Positions 22,721-34,574 are shown, numbered from the stretch's first letter. The stretch is DNA of 64,000 nucleotides from Macrolepiota albuminosa (GCA_027475525.1 JAMWFC010000066.1:186001-250000), one strand, 5' to 3'. Program-made: numbers and translations. The notes: generated from the letters alone by a model not told the origin.

Positions 22721-24368
22721 TATTATGAGGGGAATACATAATAATCGTTTGCCATCTGTATTCAGATATAGCAATTTATCGTCTGTATATTCAAAATTCT
22801 TGAATTCACGAGGATTCTCCACTACAGGTGCTAGCGTTGGGTCCTGAGAGTACTTTTCTCTGATGTTTGCCAGTAGGTCTATTGGTTCTCACCCTCCGGC
22901 CATTAACTCCAGGATCAATACTGGCTCCAGAGGCTCTATCAGCTGCTGGAGCTTCTGAGAATAATTTGCTATTCTCTGGTCTCGGTCCTGTTCGGCATCG
23001 CTTCCATTCATCTCATTAGATTTCTGCACAGATCCTTGTTCAGAGATGTTTTGGGGTGTGTCATTCTGTTTATGTGCAGGTATTCGGATGGTTAATTTCT
23101 TCTGTGTTCCATCCTTCTTGCCCTCCTTTTGTTGCTGAGGTCCATTCAGCACGAAATGTTTCGAGGTTCTGGCTGCAAATTCTTTCACTGTTTCTGGTCA
23201 ACCAGTTTCTGCTGGTGGCACCACCTTTTGCCTGTATGCCCTTCTCAGTTTTGCGCCACTTTGGGGCACTTGTGATACCTCTGGTGCCTGATCACCATTG
23301 TGATTGGCAAGATTGTCAGCAATTTCAACTGCACTTTTAGAGACTGGTTTGTCAGCTGATGGCAGGCATTCATTCTTGCCCTCCCTTCCTACCAATAGTG
23401 GGGCGGACACCAGATGAGTCAGCATCACATTGTTGTCTATTATGTTATGGTACGTGTATTCACTTCTTGTGTGCACTGTTCCAGGCTTATCGAAGGCATA
23501 TAATCGCAATAGGGAGTCTGAGAGAATGTTCTCCGTACCAGGTACATATTTCACTTCAAAATCAAATTCTGAAATTTTCTCTAGCCATTGGGCTTGTCAC
23601 CCTGATAAGTTTTTCTGGTTTAGGAGGTGAACCAGGCCCTTATAGTCCGTATACCAGGTGAACCTGGCCCCCTGTAATATGTTCTGATGTCTTAGCATGG
23701 TTTCTATGCCAGCTAGCATCTCTATTTCATGGACAGGGTAGTTTTGTTGAGCTGAATTTAGTTTTGCAGAGTAAAATGCTATGACCTTTGCCATGCACCA
23801 GTTATTGCCCTGGCTGACTACTCTGGCAATGCCTGTCACATACCCATCTGTTATGACATTGATAGGTGGTTGGTTGGGTCCATACTCTAGAGGCTTCCTG
23901 TGATGATCCCGGCACACAACTGCAAGTCCCTTAATATCCTTGAAAGCACGCTGATATGTGTACTTCCACCAAAATGAGATAGTATCACCTGTTAAACTAT
24001 GTAAAATCCCCATTGGGATTCATACACGGTCAATACCATTAGCTAGGTAGCCAGCTACTCCCAAGAAGCCTCTTAGCAAATCCCTATTTGTAGGGGTCTT
24101 CCATTTGGTGATGGTGTCAACTTTGTCGGGGTCTATCCAGATACCCATGTTATTGACAATCCTGCCAAATACTTTCATTTCTTTACACAGAAATTGTAAC
24201 TTATTCTTTCTTAGATAGAGTTTCTCTTTTTGTAGCACGTCAATTACTAGCTTAACATGTTTAATGTGTTCCTCCAGAGTTTCTGAATAGATTATTATGT
24301 TGTCAAAGTACACGTCAAGAAATCTACCAATGTATGCAGAAAATATATGATTCATCACAGCCTGGTAT
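22721..24368 (-). pseudogene. RT C-terminal half, RNase H and linker of the outer gypsy element
   Basis: Continues the RT from the right side of the nested insertion: the palm resumes with QAVMNHIF directly at the insertion point. The YxDD box reads YFDN (24299-24310), so the second catalytic Asp is Asn. RNase H follows with VITDGYVTG, HEIEMLAGIETM and WYTDYKGLVHL, then KYVPGTENILSDSLLR. Stops occur near 24020, 23597 and 22889. The linker toward integrase (22889-23188) is polar and Gln/Lys-rich with no domain seen. Confidence 0.88.
24364..24368 (+). repeat. left TSD of chromovirus A
   Basis: GGTAT against AGTAT at 46220-46224. Joining the outer RT across the insertion restores the ATACC target, so the right copy has one substitution. 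Confidence 0.75.
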
Positions 24369-25178
24369 TGTCATGACCCCTCCCCTCCGGGCCCACCCCG
24401 GGACACCCCCGGGACACCCTCCGGGACCCTCCCTCCGACCCCACAGGACACACTCCGCCATCACAACCACCAACACCGCCATTGCACGCATTAAGGACCA
24501 CCATCAGCTGCCACCAGCTCCGATCAACGATCGGATCATGTGACTCGTTCCCAGCCATCACGCATCATGCATCACAACTCCCTCCGCACCAATTGATCGC
24601 GCGCCCCACACGTGCGATCCAGGTATACAGTCCCTGCCCGCTACTCAATGACTCCTGGAACCCATCCCAGACACCCCGGGCCCCACACGTGCGATCCAGG
24701 TATACAGTCCCTGCCCGCTACTCAATGACTCCTGGAACCCATCCCAGACACCCCGGAATCCCGAGACCCGGTCCCGTAGTACTTATAGTATAGTTCCCTG
24801 TTGTATTTGCTAGTCTTGATATTACATTGCATTACTTGGATTGTTGCGTGCCCTCTGCTTGATTGGTACGCATTGACTGGCACGCTTGAATACTCGCGTG
24901 CTCTAGAGATTGGTACGCACTTTGCGACTTTAGTTTGCTAACTTGGTCTTGTCTTAGAACCTCCGGTTCACGACTTGACCCCCACCCAAATCCCCCAGCT
25001 ACCACAACCCAAAACCTCCGGACCGAGTCCCTTTTCCCGGGATTACCCCTGTCCACATCTTGAACCCCGGAGTTCTAGCCCCGGAGTTCCAGACACCCGA
25101 GTATCCATGGGTCAAGTCCGCATTGTAAGGGCGATCGCTTTCCTGGAAAGCCCCCACCCGACTCAGTGGAACCTGACA
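24369..25178 (+). repeat. 5' LTR of chromovirus A
   Basis: Begins TGTCATGACCCC and ends GGAACCTGACA. It is 810 bp as assembled, 733 bp after collapsing the 77-bp duplication at 24603. Related to the LTRs at 33793, 44445 and 45477. It holds a TATA-like TTATAG at about 24784, 28 bases before the AGTCTTGATATTA block that should begin the RNA. Confidence 0.93.
24603..24756 (+). repeat. 77-bp exact tandem duplication 2
   Basis: Unit 24603-24679 repeats at 24680-24756 in the A 5' LTR. The 3' LTR of A (45477-46219) has it once. Confidence 0.9.
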
Positions 25179-25191
25179 TAATATCAAGACT
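25179..25191 (+). promoter_or_regulatory. self-primer (PBS) of chromovirus A
   Basis: TAATATCAAGACT starts at the first base after the 5' LTR and is fully complementary to AGTCTTGATATTA at 24812-24824, the predicted 5' end of the RNA. No tRNA-like TGG primer site is present. Confidence 0.65.
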
Positions 25192-25462
25192 TCCTCCTTA
25201 CACCGTTCTTGATGGCTACGTATACTCACACTTACTACTCCACGGGCTACCAGACCGACCCCTACGGGCGCCCAGTACCCGATCATTACTCTGCACAGAT
25301 TCCCTGCCCCGTCTATCCACCCCTCCCGTATGAACCTCCGTATCTCCACCGCCACTGGGCCCCCAACCCATCCCTCTATGATCTGGGGCCCTCAGCCAGC
25401 TGGGCCCCTCCGCCCAACTTAGCCATGGCACGACCCATGGAGGTCCCCCCGTACCAGAGCAT

Positions 25463-25616
25463 CCCTGGGGGCCTGCCAGAGACCCCACCAGTACCCAGTG
25501 GACCTCGCCCGATTCCCCCCAGCGAGGGCCCCTTTGCACCCCTGGGGGCCTGCCAGAGACCCCACCAGTACCCAGTGGACCTCGCCCGATTCCCCCCAGC
25601 GAGGGCCCCTTTGCAC
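25463..25616 (+). repeat. 77-bp exact tandem duplication 3
   Basis: Unit 25463-25539 repeats at 25540-25616 in the A gag; B has it once at the equivalent place (about 34826). Confidence 0.9.
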
Positions 25617-26769
25617 CCACCCCCTACTACGGCTACCAGCGCCCCATCCCCCAACCCCGGGAACTCTGAGGACCTCCCTACCCCGACTATCCTCCTCGTC
25701 ACTACCTGGCCGCCGCCCCACCCGCTCGAACCCCTCCCTCGCCAATGGGACAACGACGCCTCGAGGAGTATGAATGGCAACGGGACGAAGTACTCCGCTT
25801 GCTCAGGATCTCGCCGGAGGACTTTGTGCAATGGGCAAGGGTGCTGCTCACGGAATTCAGGCATGACGACTTCGAAGGCACTCCGGAGGAATGGGCTCAT
25901 TGCTTGGTCGAATTTGGGGATCGCCTCACACGGGGAGAACTCCTGGAGCAAACTATGGTAAAGTATAGGCGCAATACAATCCTCCGAGAAGAATTGCAGC
26001 AGCTGCTCGACAAAATCCACGTGTCCCCCTCCCCTCGACCCCTCAACGACCCCGTGGACCCAGGTTGCTTGATTCACGTTCGACGGGAACCTCCGGAGCC
26101 GGCCCTGGCAGCCCTGACAGCCCCCGCGGACCCCATTCCGGAACAACGACAATGAGAAGAGTGACAAAACGCCTCAGCCATATTGCGGTCCCTCAACCCG
26201 ACTGGAGGCCTCTTCGATCAACCCGCTGCCCGCACGGTAGGCTTGTCAACTCGCCGCAGGGCTAACTCCGTTCCTAGTACCTTCGAGACCTGGGGACAGC
26301 CCCAAAGACCCCTGGAACCGCTCCCGCGAATGGACAATGCCCGACCTCCGCCCCCGACAAACTCCGGTAGAGCCCAGGTGGACACCCCCAGCACGGACGA
26401 CACGCTGTGCTACATTGACGAGCTCGCGCACGGCAACAACGAACAACATCCCACGCCCGCACCTGCCCCGGTCCCTCTGGAACCCAGTTTCCGTCGTGAT
26501 CCGCCACCCCACTTCGACCTAAGGAACCCACCGCGACCCCCAATGCAAGCACGACCCTCCCGGGCTGAACGTCCCCCGACCCAGCACCCGGCCCCCCTCC
26601 ACCCGACCCGACACCACCGAACCCTCCCAGACCACCTCCGCCACCCCCAGCCAAACCTCGAGGACGGCCCCCAGGACCCCCACCTCCACCACCCCCTGCG
26701 TGGAGACCCAGGCCTTCTCCCGGCAGGAACGAACCTCCAGGTGAGCCGCCTGGAGGAGGCCCTCCAGGC

Positions 26770-26923
26770 GGGTGGGGTCCCGCCCTCGGTGCTTTTCCTC
26801 CACAAGGAGGGGGGGGTAATCATTACTACTACTACTACAATGCCGGGGGTGGGGTCCCGCCCTCGGTGCTTTTCCTCCACAAGGAGGGGGGGGTAATCAT
26901 TACTACTACTACTACAATGCTGG
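26770..26923 (+). repeat. 77-bp exact tandem duplication 4
   Basis: Unit 26770-26846 repeats at 26847-26923 in the A gag; B has it once near 36518. Confidence 0.9.
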
Positions 26924-27301
26924 CCCTTCCCCCTGCAACACTGCCAGACTGGACGACGCTCGCGACGCTCTCGCCCACAAAGGACGTCTGGACATTCAGA
27001 AACCCGATGCGTTCACGGGCCGGGACCCCCAAAAATGGCATACATTCCTCACCCAATGTCTTAACACGTTTCAGGCGAAGCCGCTCACGTTTCAGGTTGA
27101 CAGCTCCCGGGTGGCCTTTGCCGCGTTGTACCTTCAGAGGATCGCCTTCGACCACTACACAGCCCTCATCCAGTTCGATCCCAACAACCCGGCACTCTTC
27201 CGCTGGCAAGCCTTTGTCGACGAGTTCTCCGGGAAATTTGGGATCTATGATACCGTGGCCGAAGCCGAGGACAACCTTTTCAACCTCCGGATGCACTCTG
27301 A

Positions 27302-27455
27302 AGAACGTTTCACTACCTTCATCGTACGTTTTGAGAAGGAAGCTTATGAGACAGGTTGGAACTACAGCACCCTCCGCCAGAACGTTTCACTACCTTCATC
27401 GTACGTTTTGAGAAGGAAGCTTATGAGACAGGTTGGAACTACAGCACCCTCCGCC
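27302..27455 (+). repeat. 77-bp exact tandem duplication 5
   Basis: Unit 27302-27378 repeats at 27379-27455 in the A gag core; B has it once near 36970. Confidence 0.9.
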
Positions 27456-27970
27456 ATGCCCTGCTACAACGTATCAAGGACGTTCTCCGACTCGCCCCGA
27501 AACAACCCTCCTACGACGGATACAAGGCCCTCGTCATGCAAATCGACCAATGCTACTGGGAAGACCGCAGCGAGTACTCGAACTCCCGACCCCCCTGGAA
27601 CCCTAGGGGAGGACCCCCTTGGCCCTCTGGCAAAAACCCCAACCCCCAAACCCAAAACCCCGGTCCCCCCGCGTTTCCTGGCGGCCGACCCCTGGTGAGT
27701 CACAGCTTGCCCAACACTAACCCTGGCAGTGGCGACCGCCCCCAGGCCCAACTCAATGCTGCTGTGGCCGCCAACGATCTGGGCGACACGCCAGGCCCCA
27801 AGGAACCCCCAGAAGACTCTGGAGATCCCAACTTTGCCGACAAACGGGACAAAGAGGCCCTCCGGGCCAACCGGCTCCCAAAAAAGGGGCGACCCTGGGT
27901 TGAGGTCCCGACGAATGTGCAGGAACAACGGAGAAGGGAGGGTGTCTGCATACTCTGCGGTGAGAAAAAC

Positions 27971-28124
27971 CACTTCATCTCCGAGTGCCCCCAACAACAG
28001 GTCATGGGACGTGCCACCTGGACCTTCGAAGGGGAGGACGCCACTTACACTTCATCTCCGAGTGCCCCCAACAACAGGTCATGGGACGTGCCACCTGGAC
28101 CTTCGAAGGGGAGGACGCCACTTA
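27971..28124 (+). repeat. 77-bp exact tandem duplication 6
   Basis: Unit 27971-28047 repeats at 28048-28124 just after the A zinc knuckle; B has it once. Confidence 0.9.
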
Positions 28125-29198
28125 CAAGTATTTGGAAAACAACCCGGCGATTTAGACCTGAAAGACGCTCTAAATCGCGGAATTGACCCCGACATCTTCT
28201 TTGCCCTGGTCTCACATCTTTGCTCTACGACACTCATACAGGACACCCTCACAGCTTACCTACCCTCCCACTCCTCGCACTCCCTCCTCCTCAAAACCCG
28301 CCTCACCCCCTCTGGAACCCCCCTCAACACCCTCGTTGACAGTGGTGCCACCGACAACTTCATCGATGAAGCATGGTCTACCCTCGCCCCAGAACCCGCC
28401 CAGCGACTCCCAGTCCCGGTGCGGCTCTGCCTCTTCGATGGAGATGCCTCTACGGCAGGGGATATCACTCACTTCGTGCATATGCCCATTACTTTCGCCA
28501 ACGGACAGACTCACACCCTCCAGATGTTGATAACCAAACTCCACCCTTTCGCACCCCTGGTCCTAGGGCTCCCGTGGCTCCGAGACACCAACCCCCGCAT
28601 CGATTGGCGACATCTTACCCTTCGCCTGACCTGGGACCCAACGCCCGACGACCAGCAACTCCCCTTCGACATCTCCCACTCTCCAAACCCTACTCCAAAG
28701 GATGGGCCCCCACCACCCCCCAGACTCCAGTCCTGTTTGTCCTGATCCTTCATCATCAATGCCAGGCTTGATGGCGCCCCAGGACCAGTATCGGCCCTCA
28801 TCGACAGCGGAGCCACTGGAGTTTTCATCAGCGACGCTCTCGACCTCCTCCACGACTCCCTCAACCAGCCCCTCTGCCTGCAGCGCCTCGACGGCACCCC
28901 CTCCTCCTCCAGCCCCATCCAGAGGTCTCACTCAGGACGCGTGACCCTGGACAACAACTACGAGTTCACCTCCAACTTCCTGGTCACGCGACTTCACGAA
29001 TCGACCCCGATGGTGCTGGGACTACCCTGGCTGTGTGACACGAATCCTGACATCGATTGGAGGACACTCACCATGACCTTCCCGAGACCCGAAGACCACC
29101 CCTCGACTGCCGTGCACCTCCGGGCCCTAGGAAGTGACCTGACGCCCGACACCCCCGGGACGACTGCCGTGCCCCCCGCACCTGTCCAAGACCACAAG

Positions 29199-29352
29199 GC
29201 CCCCGATCGACCCCCAAACATTCCTTGGAACAAGTACAAAGGGCCGAACTACCCCTGCCGGTCTCAGACACGCGTGCCCCCGATCGACCCCCAAACATTC
29301 CTTGGAACAAGTACAAAGGGCCGAACTACCCCTGCCGGTCTCAGACACGCGT
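29199..29352 (+). repeat. 77-bp exact tandem duplication 7
   Basis: Unit 29199-29275 repeats at 29276-29352 between the second protease and RT of A; B has it once near 38986. Confidence 0.9.
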
Positions 29353-31276
29353 CACACCCGCTCCAACCGATGCCTTTGCGATTCAATCGACCCAAGCACA
29401 CTCGACATTAGGATCATTGGGGCTGCCCCCTTCGCCCGCCTCATGAGGGATGGAACTCCCACGTTTCAGCTACACACCTTGCCTTCTCTCCCGGAAGAAC
29501 ATCTATGAGGGGACGCTATTCCTCCAGAAAAGAAAACCAAGGAGCAAATCCTCCGAGAAGTAGTTCCCCCAGAGTATCACGAGTTCGCTGACATATTCTC
29601 CGAAGGAGACGCCAAGGAGATCCCCCCTCACCGCCCCTATGATCACACCATTGACCTCGAGGAAGGAGCCACCCCCCCTTTCGGCAAGGTATACAACATG
29701 TCGGAGGTCAAACTCCAGGCTCTCAAGGACTACCTCGACGAAATGCTCGGTAAGGGATTCATCTGACCCTCCGCCTCTGCCGCCGGAGCCCCGGTTCTAT
29801 TCGCCAAGAAGAAGGACGGTTCGCTCCGGCTCTGTGTCGACTACTGGGGACTCAATAAGATCACCAAGAAGAACCGCTATCTGCTCCCGCTCATTGGTGA
29901 TCTGGTCGATCGACTCCGCAGTGCCAAGGTTTACACAAAGATCGACCTCCGCTCCAGTTACAACAACGTCCGCATCGCCCCAGGACACGAGTGGAAAACC
30001 GCGTTCTGCATGCGGTATGGTCTGTTTGAGTACCTTGTGATGCCTTTTGGAATGACTAACTCCCCTGCCACGTTCCAATACTTCATGAATGACATTTTCC
30101 ACGACATGAGCGTCTACCTGGACGACATCCTCATTTATTCTGACTCACCGGAGGACCACCAGAAGCATGTCCGGCAAGTCCTCGAATGCCTCCAGGAGCA
30201 CAACCTCCATGCCAAGCCTGAGAAGTGTTCATTCCATACGGAAGAGGTTGAGTATCTTGGTGTCATTGTATCCCTGAACGGTGTTCGCATGGACCCCCAC
30301 AAGGTCAAGGCCATTGTCAACTGGCCGCAGCCCTGAAACGTCAAGGAAGTACAATCTTTCTTGGGTTTCGCTAACTTCTACCGGAGGTTCATAGATAACT
30401 ACTCCGGTATCACAAAACCCCTCAACCGGCTCACGCGCAAGGACGTCGCCTGGAACTGGGACAGTAAGTGCCAGAGTGTCTTTAACCTGCTCAAGGAGGC
30501 TTTCACGGCCGCCCCCGTACTCCGGCACTACGACCCGACCCTCCCGATTATCCTGGAATGCGATGCCTCCGACTACGCCATTGCCGGGATCCTCTCGCAG
30601 ATGGGACCTGACAGCGGGGAGCCCTGGCCAGTTGCCTTCTACACTCGGTCCATGATCGACGCTGAGCTCAACTACGACATCTACAACAAGGAGCTCCTCG
30701 CCATCGTCGAAGCCTTCAAACAATAGCGAGCCTACCTCGAGGGAGCCCAGCACCGGATTCAGGTCTACTCGGATCACAACAACCTGCAGTACTTCACCAC
30801 AACCAAGCAGCTTAGTTGACGGCAGGCCCGATGGTCCGAGGTTCTCTCAGAATACAACTTCACGATCTAGTACCGCCCGGGACGACTCGGAGCTAAACCT
30901 GATGCCCTCACCCGTCAACTGGACGTCTATCCCAAGAAGTCGTTTGAGGCAGAACGCAATGCGTTCAATCATTGCGTGGTGATCCCTCCCAAACATCTGA
31001 ATGCTGTACTGATTTTAAACAATGAAGGGACCCTGAGCCAGATCCGCCGCGCCCCCCGAGACAAGTACTTCACCGATCATGACCCCCGAAACCCTTCTGA
31101 CGGAACTGACTGAGACCCTGCCTTCTCCTTGTCCCCCGAAGAAAAACTCCTCCTCCGGGATGGCCGCATCTACATCCCGGATCACGCCCGACTCCGCTAC
31201 AACGTCCTCCGTCAACACCACGACCACAAGCTCTGGGGACACCCTGGGATACGTAAGACTCTCCAGCTTATCTCCC

Positions 31277-31430
31277 AGACTTACTTTTGGCCAGGGTTGA
31301 AGAAGGACGTGACCTGTTATATTCGATCATGTGAACTCTGCCTCCAGGCCAAGAGACTTACTTTTGGCCAGGGTTGAAGAAGGACGTGACCTGTTATATT
31401 CGATCATGTGAACTCTGCCTCCAGGCCAAG
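31277..31430 (+). repeat. 77-bp exact tandem duplication 8
   Basis: Unit 31277-31353 repeats at 31354-31430 in the integrase zinc region of A; B has it once near 40997. Confidence 0.9.
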
Positions 31431-32959
31431 ATCCCCTGACACCGACCATACAGACTCCTGAAACCCCTGCCAGTTGGACGACGCCCCTGGTCCTCCATAT
31501 CCCTGGACCACATCGTCGAACTCCCGGAATCTGAAGGGTTCGATGCCATTCTTGTTGTTGTGTGCAGGCTAACCAAACAGGGCATCTTCCTACCCTGCCA
31601 CACCACAGACACTGCCCCGGACTTCGCCCGGCTGTTCCTCGAGCACATCTTTGCCAAACATGGACTCCCAGACGACATTGTCTCTGACCGCGGCCCACTC
31701 TTCATGTCCAAGTTCTGGACTTCCCTGTGTAAGGCCCTTGAAGTAAAGACTAACCTCTCTACTGCCTACCATCCCAAAACCGATGGTCAAACCAAAAGGG
31801 TCAACCAGTCCCTCGAGCAGTACCTCCAGCTATACGTCAACTACCTGCAGGACGACTGGCGCGCCGAGCTCCCCCTGGCCGAGTTCACCTACAACAACAC
31901 GCCACACTCTGCCACCAGGGTATCCCCCTTCTTTGCCAACAAGGAATACCACCCCCGACTGACACTCTTGCTCTGGGACATCTCGTCGCACGCCGCCCAC
32001 AAGGTCGCCCGGGATCTCCAGTCCCTTCACGAGTTCCTCCAGGAGGAGATCAACACCGCGAACCAGGCCTATGCAAAACACGCCAACCGGAAACGGGAAG
32101 ACACCCCCGACTGGACCCCCGGGACAAAGGTATGGTTAGATTGACGCCACCTCCGCACCTGCCAGCCCTCCCCAAAACTCGATCACAAGCGCCTCAGCCC
32201 GTTCAAAATTTTGAAGAAGGTCTCATCCCACGCCTACAAGATCGAGCTTCCTCTGGGACTAAAAGGTCTGCACCCGGTGTTTCATGTCCGCCTACTAGAA
32301 CGGCACCCCCCAGATCTCTTCCCCAAACAACGCCCCGAGCCCCCTCCCCCGGTCGAGGTCGAGGACGAGTACCACTACGAGGTTGAAGACATCCTCGACT
32401 CTCGGAACATTCGTGGACAACCCCACTTCCTCGTATGGTGGAAGGGATACGGCCTGGAAGACAACACCTGGAAACCACGTCAAAACCTCGAGGGTGCTCT
32501 CGACAAACTCCAGGACTTCCAACAACGGCACCTGGGAAATGACCTCCCCAGGCGCAGGACACACAGACGGCAGTAGTGGGTGTAACCCCTGTTTCTGGGC
32601 TCAGTAGGGATTCAACTCCCATGTATACTTTCCGCTTTCCCCTTCTATATCTCACTCTCTCTTAGTACCTCTTCGTAGTAGTGTCCCGGAGTCAGGCAAG
32701 GTCTCTTGCTTTCTTGCCACATTACCTTTCTTTTTACTCACTCGAGCAGACCGAAGTATATACATTTTCTATGATTACAAATATTACAGGGACAGGAACT
32801 ACGAAAACGAAACTGGCAATGCCAAGAAAGAAAAACAGAAAAGAAATGGGGGCCCTTAGAGCTGGGGCCCCGAACCGCCCTCACCCTCCCCTCCCCTCAG
32901 CCAGCCCTGGAAACCCTCCCCCACCCCCTCCAGACTATGCTCCTGCCATACCTCCTCAG

Positions 32960-33792
32960 CCAGTTAGTCCCATGACGGAAGCTGCTTGCCCTCGTCCAGG
33001 ACCCGCTCAAACCATGATCCCGGGGCTGGGATATTCCTCCAGCGGTGCGCGGTCACCAGCCTCCCCAGCAGGTCCAGACCCTGCTCCACCCCAGGGCTCC
33101 CCACTTCGGACTGCAACCCCTCTTGCAGGGAAGCAAACGCCGCGGCCACTCCATCCAGGAGCTGACAATGCTTCTGAGCCCAGCCTGTAGATGTCAGTAC
33201 CGGCCCAGCCACGAGAAGGGGAGTACTGACTTAGGGAGGCCATGCGCCCAATCACTACGTCTCGGCGCAGGGTCTCAACCAACCCTGGGGGGCCCTGCCC
33301 CAGGAGCCCTACCCCCTGCTCCAGCCTGGCCCCCATGGCATCCAGCCGGGCCTCGACCTCCCCACCCTCGCCTCCTTCAACTCCTGGAGGGCCACCTCGC
33401 GATCCTCCTCCAGCCCCCGCCTCCTCCCTCGCTGCCTCCTCCCGCTCCTCCCTCTCCTGGTTGGCCCGCTCCAAACGCGCCTGCAATTCCCTCACCTCGG
33501 TGCCCAACGGTCACCCAGACAGCAGGGAGAATGCTGCCGGGGAAACGCGCGCTGGGGAGGCCAGGGATGGGGTCTCAGAGGGCAGACGCGCCTTCTTGGA
33601 AGGCCCGGAGGACGGGCTCAGCGACGCCCGCTGTGCCCCTCCCGACTCCCCCTGGCCCGGGTCGCCCGACGTGTGATCAGGATCACGGGCCGGCCTCGGC
33701 CCCCCACCCGAACGACTCTCTGGCCCTCCAACCCCCCACTGGCCACCTCTGCAGGCACCGCGGGCGCATCCCCTACTGACTCCACCACCCAG
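32960..33792 (-). pseudogene. antisense accessory gene of chromovirus A, 3' remnant
   Basis: Minus-strand frames homologous to the 591-codon antisense gene of B. Recognisable blocks: WVVES next to the B insertion point, GRGRPVILITRRATRA, a basic patch, VSPAAFSLLSG, a Glu/Arg-rich coiled-coil stretch, then GLDLLGRLVTAHRWRNIPAPG and WFERVLDEGKQLPSWD. In this gene the two copies differ much more at the DNA level than in pol, including in coiled-coil length, yet the protein blocks are kept. Stops and frameshifts make it a pseudogene. Its first exon survives on the other side of B at 45214-45349. Confidence 0.75.
33788..33792 (+). repeat. left TSD of chromovirus B
   Basis: CCCAG against ACCAG at 45194-45198 on the other side of B; four of five bases agree. 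Confidence 0.6.
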
Positions 33793-34541
33793 TGTCACGA
33801 CCCCTCCCCTCCGGGCCCACCCCGGGACACCCCCGGAACACCATCCGGGATCCTCCCTCCGACCCCACAGGACACGCCCCGCCATCACGACCGCCGACAC
33901 CGCCATCATGCGCGTCAAGGACCGCCATCAGCCGCCACCAGCCCCGATCAACGATCGGATCACGCAACTCGCCCCCGGCCATCGCGCATCACGCATCACG
34001 GCTCCATCCGCGCCAATTGATCGCGCGCCCCACACGCGCGATCCCGGTATGCAGCCCCTGCCGCTACTCAATAACCCCCGGAACCCATCCCAGACATCCC
34101 GGAACCCCGAGACCCGGTCCCGTAGTACTTATAGCATAGTTCCCTGTTGTATTCGCGAGTCTTGATATTACATACTTTGCATACTGTTACATTGGTTATT
34201 GCGTGCCCTCTTGTTTGACTGGTACGCCTCGTTTGGTACGCTTCGACCGGCACGCCTTAGTATTCGCGTGCTATAAGTTTGGTACGCACTTCGCGACTCT
34301 TAAGTTACTAACTTGGTCTCGTCTTAGGACCTCCGGTTCACGACTCGACCCCCTCTAACTCCCAGCTACTCTCATCCAAAACCCCCGGACTCTAGTCCCC
34401 TCTCCCGGGACTAACCCTGTCCTCGTCTTGAACCCCGGAGTCTTAGCCCCGGAGTTCCAGACACCCGAGTATCCGTAGATCAAGTCCGCATCGTAAGGGC
34501 GTCGCTTTCCCGGAAAGCCCCCGATTCAGCGGAACCTGACA
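33793..34541 (+). repeat. 5' LTR of chromovirus B
   Basis: 749 bp, TGTCACGACC to ACCTGACA. It differs from the 3' LTR (44445-45193) at only about four transition sites. TTATAG at about 34129 lies 28 bases before the self-primer complement GAGTCTTGATATTA at 34157-34170. Confidence 0.95.
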
Positions 34542-34555
34542 TAATATCAAGACTC
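34542..34555 (+). promoter_or_regulatory. self-primer (PBS) of chromovirus B
   Basis: TAATATCAAGACTC begins at the base after the LTR and is complementary over 14 of 14 bases to 34157-34170, which lies 27 bases after a TATA-like element and so at the expected RNA 5' end. This is the arrangement known for Tf1-type self-priming. Confidence 0.7.
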
Positions 34556-34574
34556 CTTCCTTACACCGTTCTTG

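Larger units (their letters stand above)
25212..28155 (+). pseudogene. gag of chromovirus A
   Basis: Starts at the ATG at 25212 (MATYTHTYYSTGYQTDPYGR), 33 bases after the LTR, and ends at the TAG after AI near 28153. The N-terminal half is Pro/Arg-rich low complexity. The Retrotrans_gag core is at about 26980-27570 (RDPQKWHTFLTQCLNTFQAK, FNLRMHSEERFTTFIVRFEK). The nucleocapsid knuckle CILCGEKNHFISEC (CX2CX4HX4C) is near 27950. Four 77-bp duplications break the frame. Apart from these, differences from B are mainly transitions plus a few small indels. Confidence 0.85.
28156..32576 (+). pseudogene. pol of chromovirus A: two proteases, RT, RNase H, integrase, chromodomain
   Basis: Same order as B. 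First protease [11 protein letters not shown] (Asp codon 28338), second [11 protein letters not shown] (28803). RT keeps YLDD but has lost 15 bases (codons DVFVI in B) just before it, near 30111. Integrase has Lys for the third catalytic residue (TDGQTKRVNQ). The chromodomain ends at TAG 32574-32576. Stops against B: TGA for CGA at 28743, 29506, 29764, 30334, 30817, 31437 and 32142; TAG for TGG at 30724; TAG for CAG at 30868. Two 77-bp duplications (29199, 31277) shift the frame. Non-functional. Confidence 0.9.

Noticed and set aside
26200..26900. Long minus-strand Gly/Arg-rich frames in the gag region as genes
   Set aside because: They mirror the Pro/Arg-rich gag on the other strand and have no independent features.
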